Shown here: positions 6,894-11,302 of the stretch, in pieces | How positions within the stretch are numbered: position 1 is the first letter of the stretch | How the letters are laid out: each line of letters opens with the position of its first letter | Assembly: GCA_036824045.1 (NCBI GenBank) | Contig: DAITAZ010000065.1 | Location: 1 to 11,302 of the forward strand | Source of the DNA: DAITAZ01 sp036824045 | GTDB lineage: Bacteria > Pseudomonadota > Gammaproteobacteria > Burkholderiales > Rhodocyclaceae | DNA length: 11,302 bases | Direction: 5' to 3' | Position numbers and translations under genes: made by a program | The notes under the pieces: generated by a model | What the model saw: only the letters and a program-made list of their open reading frames with translations | Database searches by the model: none | Told to the model about the DNA's origin: nothing

Positions 6894-7532
6894 CTACGCG
6901 GCTCCGGCGGCTTCCTTGACCGCCCGCAGGGTGTAGGTGGCCTGTCGGATCACGTTGTTTTCGCGGCGCATGGCTTCGAACACTTGTTCCTGGGTGACGT
7001 GGCCTTCGGCGAGCCGGGTTTGCCACCAGGGGTCGAGTTCCAGTTCGGTGTGTTCGAGGGCGAAGTCGATGCCCAGGTAGAGGCCGAGGGGGGTGTTGGC
7101 GGCGCCGGCGGCGAGCCATTCCCGGTTGGCTTGCTGGCTGAACATGAGCAGGCCGTCGCCGGTGACGGGGCGGACGTGGGTGGGGTCGTTGAGGTAGCTG
7201 TCGTGCCGGGGGTGAGGGACGACGATGCGGACGGTGGCGCCGGGGGCGCACACGCGCCACAGCTCGCGCATGAGGCGCAGGTAGGTGTCGGTGGCGGCGC
7301 CCAGGTGTTCGAGCACGTGGATCATGAGCACCTCGGCCACGGCGTTTTCCGGCCAGGGCCAGGGAAAGCGCTCCAGGTCCACCACCTGATCAGGCTGGCA
7401 GGCGGGGTACTTGTCCACGTTGAGGAAGCCCTGGATGTGGCGGTGGCCGCAACCCAGGTTCAGGCGCAGGGGTTCCCGGGCCTTGGGCGCGGCTTCCGGG
7501 TGTTTGCGGGCGTGGTCGGCGCGAGTGTTCAT
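6894..7532 (-). CDS. SAM-dependent class I methyltransferase
   Basis: This 212-residue methyltransferase has the SAM loop LNLGCGHRHIQGFLNVD (24-40), with Asp40 at the end of the second strand, and HVLEHL (72-77) as motif IV/post-motif. A PHPRHDSYLNDPTHVRP stretch (106-122) follows, as in methyltransferases of bacterial glycan loci. The first ~20 residues are a charged, probably disordered lead. The ATG at 7532 overlaps the stop of a 31-codon frame as ATGA. No Shine-Dalgarno sequence is evident, so initiation may depend on that coupling. It ends in TAG, unlike the TGA stops of the rest of the cluster, and is followed by the only substantial gap in the operon. The substrate is unknown; a sugar or glycoprotein made by the neighbouring transferases is likely. 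Confidence 0.88.
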   Translation of the reverse strand: MNTRADHARKHPEAAPKAREPLRLNLGCGHRHIQGFLNVDKYPACQPDQVVDLERFPWPWPENAVAEVLMIHVLEHLGAATDTYLRLMRELWRVCAPGATVRIVVPHPRHDSYLNDPTHVRPVTGDGLLMFSQQANREWLAAGAANTPLGLYLGIDFALEHTELELDPWWQTRLAEGHVTQEQVFEAMRRENNVIRQATYTLRAVKEAAGAA

Positions 7533-7624
7533 GGGGCTCGGAATCCGTAAAGGTGCGGGTTGAGGCGTGTGGCGCGTCTGCCCCCGTGGCGGACAGGCGC
7601 GCAGCGATGACAGGCAGTATTCAT
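7529..7624 (-). CDS. 31-codon bridging reading frame upstream of methyltransferase
   Basis: The ATG at 7624 overlaps the stop of a 13-codon frame (ATGA, 7621-7624), and the TGA overlaps the methyltransferase ATG (ATGA, 7529-7532). The peptide starts MNTACHRCAPVRHGG, has a Cys5-Cys8 CxxC pair and is basic. The DNA around its start closely resembles that around the methyltransferase start 92 nt away: GAGCCCC(C)ATGAAxACT in both. It may be a translated relay, a leftover of a duplicated gene start, or chance. No family is recognised. Confidence 0.33.
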   Translation of the reverse strand: MNTACHRCAPVRHGGRRATRLNPHLYGFRAP

Positions 7625-7662
7625 GGGGGCTCCGGTCCGCGCGGGGCGGCTTCCCGGGTCAT
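7621..7662 (-). CDS. 13-codon bridging reading frame after the large OGT-type gene
   Basis: The ATG at 7662 overlaps the TGA of the 776-aa OGT-type gene (ATGA, 7659-7662). The frame encodes MTREAAPRGPEPP and ends in a TGA that overlaps the start of the next short frame. It is too short to judge as a protein. It is listed because it is the first link in an unbroken chain of start/stop overlaps from one large gene to the next. Confidence 0.27.
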   Translation of the reverse strand: MTREAAPRGPEPP

Positions 7663-9989
7663 GGCTCCACGGTGATGGGGCCGGGCGGCTGCTCCTGCTC
7701 GTGGCGCAGCCACATGGCCACCAGGGCATGGTCCAGGGCGCGGGCGAAGTGGTCGGTATCGAACAGCGGGGCGGTGAGCCGCTGCTGCGCGAGCTTTTGC
7801 CGCAACTTTGCCAGCATTTCGGGTTGCCGTGCCAGCAGCAGGGCGCGGGCGGCGTAGGCGGCCAGGTCCGGGCAGACCAGCTCCGGCAGGCCCACGGCCT
7901 GGAGCAGCCCGGCGCACACGCGGCTGGCGAAGGTGTCGCCGGGGGCGGTGAGCACCGGCACCCCCGCCCACAGGGCATCGCTGGCGGTGGTGTGGGCGTT
8001 GTAGAACAGGGTGTCGAGGAAGAGGTCCGCGTGCTGGTGCCGGGCCAGGTGTTCGGCCTTGGGCAGGCTGGGGGCGAATATCAGCCGGGCCGGATCGATG
8101 CCCCGCCGGGCGGCTTCGGCCTGCAGGTTGGCGCAGGCGGCGGGGTTGCCGGCGTAGAGCCAGAGCACGCTGCCGGGCACGGCGCGCAGGAGCTGCATCC
8201 AGACGCCGAAGATCAGCGGCTCGATCTTGTAGGGCGAGTTGAAGCAGCAAAAGACGAAGCCTTCTTCCGGCAGGCCGCAGGCGGCGCGGCTGGGGCTGGG
8301 CGCGGCGATGGGCTGGTCCCGGTCGTTCACCTGGTAGCTGGCGGGCAGCCACACGGGGGCCTCGCTGTAGAAGCGGGTGTCGGATTCGGGGAGCACGGTC
8401 TTGTCCGCCAGGATGTAGTCGATCCAGGCCGCGCCCAGGGTGCCCGGGTAGCCCAGCCACTGGGCCTGCACCGGCGCCGGGCGCCAGGCGAGGATGGCGG
8501 GGCGGGCGCTGCCCGTGTAGCCCTTGAGGTCCACCAGGATGTCGACGCCGTCGGCGCGGATGCGCTCCGCCGCCGCCCGGTCGGACAGGGTGGAAAGATC
8601 CACGAAGGCGTCGCAGTCCGCCTGGATGCGCCGGCGGTAGCCGCTGCCGTCGTCCGGCCCCAGGGAGTAGGCGTGGATGCGGAAGGCCTGCCGGTCGTGG
8701 CGGCGGAAGAGGCCGAGCATGAGGTGGGCGGTGGCGTGGTTGTGGAAGTCCGCCGACAGATAGCCCACCCGCAGCGGGCCCGGCTCCCGCGTCGGGCGCG
8801 GCGGCAGGGGGGTGGGCGCGGCGGCCGCGACATGGGCGGCGTAGCGACGGGCGATGGCCAGTTGCTCGGCCGCGCTCACCGGCTGGGGCAGGGCGAGAAA
8901 GACGAAGGGCGAAGGGGGGGTGCCCGGCCCGGCCCAGTCCAGTGCCGGCTCCACCAGTGTGGCGCGCAGGTGGTCCAGCTCCGCCCAGTCGCACAGCTTC
9001 TGCTGCACGTGGACGGCCTCGGTGCGCAGGGCTACGTCGTCCGGCGCCAGGGCCAGGCCTTCCCGATAGGCGGCCAGGGCTTCCGGCAGTTCCCGCAGGG
9101 CCTGGTGGGCGTTGCCCAGGTTGGCGAACAGCACCGGCGCGCGCAGGCCCAGTTCCACCGCCCGGCGGTAGCTGGTGATGGCCTCGCGCCAGCGGCCCAG
9201 GCGGGCGAGGCTGGCGCCCAGGTTGTTGTGCACCTCCGGCAGGGCTTCCTGGATGGCGAGCGCGGCCCGGTAGCTGGCGGCGGCCGCGGTCGGGTCCCCC
9301 AGTTCCTTGTGCAGGTCGCCCTGCTTGATGTGGGCGTTGATGTGTCCGGGCTGGCGGGCGGTGAGGGTCTGCAGCCGGCTCAGGGCGGCTTCGCGCCGGC
9401 CCAGGCGGTGGTGGGCCAGGGCGGCGTTGTAGAGCAGGCTCACGTGTTCCGGGGCGGCGCCCAGGGCTGTTTCGTAGGCGGCCAGGGCGCCGGTGTGGTC
9501 GCCCAGGGTGAAGCGGGCATTGCCCAGCGCCTGCAGCAGTTCCGGGCTGGTGATGCCGGCGGCCACAGCCCGGTGGGCCTCGGTGGCGGCCTCGGCGGCT
9601 TGGCCGGCATCCACCAGCGCCTCGCACAGGGCCAGGTGGACCGCCGGCTGCGCGGGGGCGAGCGCCCGCGCTTCCTGAAAGCAGGCGACGGCTTCGGCGT
9701 AGCGCGCCTGGCTGCGCAGCAGGTGGCCCAGGTTGAGGGGGATGTCGGCCCGGCTGGGGGCCAGCCGCCCGGCGTGGCCGAACACGGCTTCGGCCTCGAA
9801 GAGTTTGCGCTCCGCCCGCAGGCAGGCCGCCAGCAGCAGCCAGGCGTCCGCGTCTTCCGGCTGGTCCTGCAGGCGGCGGTGGGCGGCGGCGCGGGCCGGC
9901 TCGATGCGGCCGGCAAGGTAGTGGCTCCAGCCGTCCTGGCTGGCAACGGCCGCGGTGGCGGCGGCGGGGAGGGAGATGACGGCGTTCAT
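7659..9989 (-). CDS. Large TPR protein with O-GlcNAc-transferase-type (GT41) catalytic domain
   Basis: This 776-residue protein has about nine TPR-like units at 34-residue spacing (~14-318) followed by an OGT catalytic domain (~405-760). Catalytic landmarks are complete: His418 (DFHNHAT), LVDLKGYTG, WLGYPGTLG, Lys588 (NSPYKI), Lys644 and His647 (PKAEH, like human Lys898/His901), and HTTASD with Asp671. It is therefore the more canonical of the two OGT-type enzymes here; the other has Leu in place of Lys644. The long TPR array probably selects protein acceptors. The chosen ATG at 9989 begins MNAVISLP and lies just before the first TPR; the frame is open to 10236, but that extension is Arg/Pro-rich and crosses the divergent promoter region. 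It is the first gene of the minus-strand cluster. No signal peptide is seen, so the enzyme acts in the cytoplasm. Confidence 0.93.
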   Translation of the reverse strand: MNAVISLPAAATAAVASQDGWSHYLAGRIEPARAAAHRRLQDQPEDADAWLLLAACLRAERKLFEAEAVFGHAGRLAPSRADIPLNLGHLLRSQARYAEAVACFQEARALAPAQPAVHLALCEALVDAGQAAEAATEAHRAVAAGITSPELLQALGNARFTLGDHTGALAAYETALGAAPEHVSLLYNAALAHHRLGRREAALSRLQTLTARQPGHINAHIKQGDLHKELGDPTAAAASYRAALAIQEALPEVHNNLGASLARLGRWREAITSYRRAVELGLRAPVLFANLGNAHQALRELPEALAAYREGLALAPDDVALRTEAVHVQQKLCDWAELDHLRATLVEPALDWAGPGTPPSPFVFLALPQPVSAAEQLAIARRYAAHVAAAAPTPLPPRPTREPGPLRVGYLSADFHNHATAHLMLGLFRRHDRQAFRIHAYSLGPDDGSGYRRRIQADCDAFVDLSTLSDRAAAERIRADGVDILVDLKGYTGSARPAILAWRPAPVQAQWLGYPGTLGAAWIDYILADKTVLPESDTRFYSEAPVWLPASYQVNDRDQPIAAPSPSRAACGLPEEGFVFCCFNSPYKIEPLIFGVWMQLLRAVPGSVLWLYAGNPAACANLQAEAARRGIDPARLIFAPSLPKAEHLARHQHADLFLDTLFYNAHTTASDALWAGVPVLTAPGDTFASRVCAGLLQAVGLPELVCPDLAAYAARALLLARQPEMLAKLRQKLAQQRLTAPLFDTDHFARALDHALVAMWLRHEQEQPPGPITVEP

Positions 9990-10033
9990 GGCAGCGGGCA
10001 AAGCGGTGCGGAACCTGAAGTCTCGCCGCTGCC
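9990..10033 (-). promoter_or_regulatory. Inverted repeat abutting the start codon of the OGT-type gene
   Basis: GGCAGCGG at 9990-9997 is the exact reverse complement of CCGCTGCC at 10026-10033. In minus-strand RNA the 3' arm lies immediately next to the AUG, with a 28-nt loop, so pairing would cover the ribosome landing region. No Shine-Dalgarno sequence is visible there. An 8-bp repeat is not rare in sequence this G+C-rich, so a regulatory role is only a possibility. Confidence 0.25.
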
Positions 10034-10082
10034 CGCGCCGGTGGGCGCCGGGAGCAAAGGGGGAAAGCCGGGCCAATCGTCG

Positions 10083-10100
10083 CGCGCCCCGCGGGGCGCG
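10083..10100. promoter_or_regulatory. 18-bp perfect palindrome in the divergent intergenic region
   Basis: CGCGCCCCGCGGGGCGCG reads identically on both strands. It lies between the minus-strand glycosylation cluster and the rightward acetyltransferase genes, about 35 bp upstream of the rightward -35 box. It could be a dimeric regulator's operator or a strong hairpin. CCCCGCG (10087-10093) can pair alternatively with CGCGGGG (10105-10111). Low sequence complexity makes chance plausible. Confidence 0.35.
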
Positions 10101-10134
10101 GCTTCGCGGGGGGCGTGGGCCAGGGCCCGCCGGC

Positions 10135-10163
10135 TGGACAGGCCGGGGATGCGGGCCTATGCT
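10135..10163 (+). promoter_or_regulatory. Sigma70-type promoter for the tandem acetyltransferase gene
   Basis: TGGACA (10135-10140, five of six to TTGACA) and TATGCT (10158-10163, four of six to TATAAT) are separated by exactly 17 bp. Transcription would begin near 10170 and give a leader of about 26 nt before the ATG at 10196. I found no equally good promoter for the divergent minus-strand cluster. Confidence 0.55.
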
Positions 10164-10195
10164 CGGGCGCAACCCCCCGCAGCACAGCCGCAGCC

Positions 10196-11170
10196 ATGAA
10201 CATCCAATCCATCACCGACCTCGACGCCATCTCCACCCTGCTGGCACAGGCCGCCTTGCCGGTTGCCGATATCGCGGGCCCATCGCCGCCGCACTTTTTC
10301 GGCCTCCACGACGGGGCCGGGCTGGCCGGCGTCGTGGGGCTGGAACTCTACCCGCCCCAGGCGCTGCTGCGCTCGCTGGCGGTGCGGCCGGATTGCCGGG
10401 GCCAGGGGCTGGGGCAGGCGCTGGTGGCCCACGCCGAGGCGGTTGCTGCCGCCAGCGGGGTGGATACGGTGTACCTGCTCACCACCACGGCCGAGGCTTT
10501 CTTCCTGCGCCTGGGCTATGCCCCGGCCGTGCGCGCCGCTGCGCCGGCTGCCATCCGGCGCACTTCCCAGTTCGCGGGCCTGTGCCCGGCCTCCTCCGCC
10601 TTCATGGTGAAGCCGCTGGCGGCTGCGGGCGGCGCCTCCGCCGGGCAGCCTGCGTGGCGCATCCGGGACGAAACCCCGGCCGACGCGGGCGCCATTGCCG
10701 CGCTCACCGCCGCTGCCTTCGCGCCCCTCGAGATCAGCCGCCATACCGAGCATTTCATCGTCGAGGCCCTGCGCGCGGCCGGGGCGCTCGCCCTCTCGCT
10801 GGTGGCCGAGGAGGCCGGGCAGGTGGTGGGGCACATCGCCTTTTCGCCCGTGGCCGTATCGGACGGCAGCCCCGGCTGGTTCGGGCTCGGGCCCGTGTCG
10901 GTGCTGCCGGCGCGGCAGCGGCAGGGCATTGGCGCCGCGCTGATCGAGGCCGGGCTGGCCCGCTTGCAGGCGCAGGGTGCCCGGGGCTGCTGCCTCGTCG
11001 GCCACCCGGCCTACTACCCCAGGTTCGGTTTCGAGCACCCCGCCGGCCTGGGGCTGGAGGGCGTGCCCCCCGAGGTGTTCTTCGCCCGCGCCTTCGGCGG
11101 CCCCATGCCCCGGGGGACGGTCAGCTTCCATCCGGCCTTCATGGCGGATGGCCCGCCATCCGGGGCCTGA
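10196..11170 (+). CDS. Tandem GNAT acetyltransferase: ArsN2-like domain fused to YhbS-like domain
   Basis: This 324-residue protein has two complete GNAT domains that use acetyl-CoA. Residues ~1-141 match the ArsN2 arsenic-resistance acetyltransferase pattern: GVVGLE, LLRSLAVRPDCRGQGLGQAL with the pyrophosphate loop at 68-73, YLLTTTAEAFFLRLGY, and TSQFAGLCPASSAF. After a short Ala/Gly linker (~142-152), residues ~153-318 resemble the YhbS family: LGPVSVLPARQRQGIGAAL with its loop at 242-247, then YYPRFGFE. ArsN2 usually occurs as a single domain, so the fusion is notable. No other arsenic gene is in view, so an arsenic role rests on family resemblance alone. The ATG at 10196 is chosen because it begins the fold and lies 26 nt past a predicted transcription start; an upstream ATG at 10115 precedes the promoter. 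I see no strong Shine-Dalgarno sequence. Confidence 0.9.
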   Translation: MNIQSITDLDAISTLLAQAALPVADIAGPSPPHFFGLHDGAGLAGVVGLELYPPQALLRSLAVRPDCRGQGLGQALVAHAEAVAAASGVDTVYLLTTTAEAFFLRLGYAPAVRAAAPAAIRRTSQFAGLCPASSAFMVKPLAAAGGASAGQPAWRIRDETPADAGAIAALTAAAFAPLEISRHTEHFIVEALRAAGALALSLVAEEAGQVVGHIAFSPVAVSDGSPGWFGLGPVSVLPARQRQGIGAALIEAGLARLQAQGARGCCLVGHPAYYPRFGFEHPAGLGLEGVPPEVFFARAFGGPMPRGTVSFHPAFMADGPPSGA

Positions 11171-11179
11171 GCGCCCGCC

Positions 11180-11302
11180 GTGGCGCCCCTGATCGAGCCG
11201 GAAACCCCCCGCCTGCTGCTGCGCCAGTGGCGGCATGCCGACCTGGAGCCTTTCGCCGCCCTCAATGCCGACCCGCGGGTGATGGCGTTTTTCCCCGCGC
11301 CC
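11180..11302 (+). CDS. RimJ/RimL-type GNAT acetyltransferase, N-terminal part (cut by window end)
   Basis: Only 41 codons are visible. The frame reads IEPETPRLLLRQWRHADLE and continues FAALNADPRVMAFFPAP. This is the usual N-terminus of RimJ/RimL-like acetyltransferases, with TxRLLLRxW, then the first helix and a NADPxVMxFFPxP segment. These enzymes acetylate N-termini or small amines. The GTG at 11180, nine bases after the preceding stop, is the most upstream good start; CTG at 11189 is an alternative. It probably forms an operon with the tandem acetyltransferase. The catalytic half lies outside the window. Confidence 0.8.
   Translation, partial: MAPLIEPETPRLLLRQWRHADLEPFAALNADPRVMAFFPAP

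Noticed and set aside
1600..9130. Repeated oligonucleotide resembling TTGCCCAGGTTGTT at many places, as if a dispersed repeat
   Set aside because: Each copy encodes the NNLGN-type core of a TPR unit in a real gene, so protein repeats explain it.
10115..10195. Upstream ATG for the tandem acetyltransferase
   Set aside because: It lies upstream of the predicted -35 and -10 boxes, and the added 27 residues have no fold-like pattern.
7623..10199. 858-codon plus-strand open frame opposite the large OGT-type gene
   Set aside because: Antisense shadow with Gly/Gln/Val-rich low-complexity translation; the minus-strand frame has all OGT landmarks.
9990..10236. Upstream starts for the large OGT-type gene
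   Set aside because: The added residues are low-complexity and overlap the divergent promoter region; the TPR array begins just after the ATG at 9989.

Overview
The window is a very G+C-rich bacterial segment. Codon use and protein relatives suggest a proteobacterium, perhaps a betaproteobacterium, but nothing here fixes the genus. Almost all of it is coding. No tRNA, rRNA, CRISPR array, insertion sequence or phage gene is visible.

Positions 1-9989 hold one minus-strand cluster that looks devoted to glycosylating cytoplasmic proteins and modifying the product. In transcription order it contains: a 776-aa TPR/O-GlcNAc-transferase-type enzyme (7659-9989); a 212-aa SAM methyltransferase (6894-7532); a 736-aa fusion of TPR, GT9-like glycosyltransferase, zinc-ribbon and methyltransferase (4456-6666); a 203-aa methyltransferase (3848-4459); a 554-aa TPR enzyme of SPINDLY type (2068-3732); and a 679-aa TPR/OGT-type enzyme (32-2071). 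The three GT41-like enzymes are of two subtypes, which suggests more than one sugar donor or acceptor. Three methyltransferase domains accompany them. None of the proteins shows a signal peptide or membrane segment. The acceptor protein is not in the window; flagellin or another abundant surface protein is a guess from similar clusters elsewhere.

The cluster is joined in an unusual way. Several genes overlap by ATGA or GTGA. Where large genes do not touch, short reading frames of 13, 31 and 40 codons fill the gap, each starting on the stop codon of the frame before it and stopping on the start codon of the frame after it. The only real break is the 227-bp gap at 6667-6893, which holds two adjacent hairpins and a C-rich, G-poor transcript segment resembling a Rho-loading site.

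Positions 9990-10195 are a divergent intergenic region with an 18-bp perfect palindrome and a good sigma70-type promoter firing rightward. Rightward genes are a 324-aa tandem acetyltransferase (ArsN2-like domain fused to a YhbS-like domain, 10196-11170) and the first 41 codons of a RimJ/RimL-type acetyltransferase that runs off the window (11180-11302).
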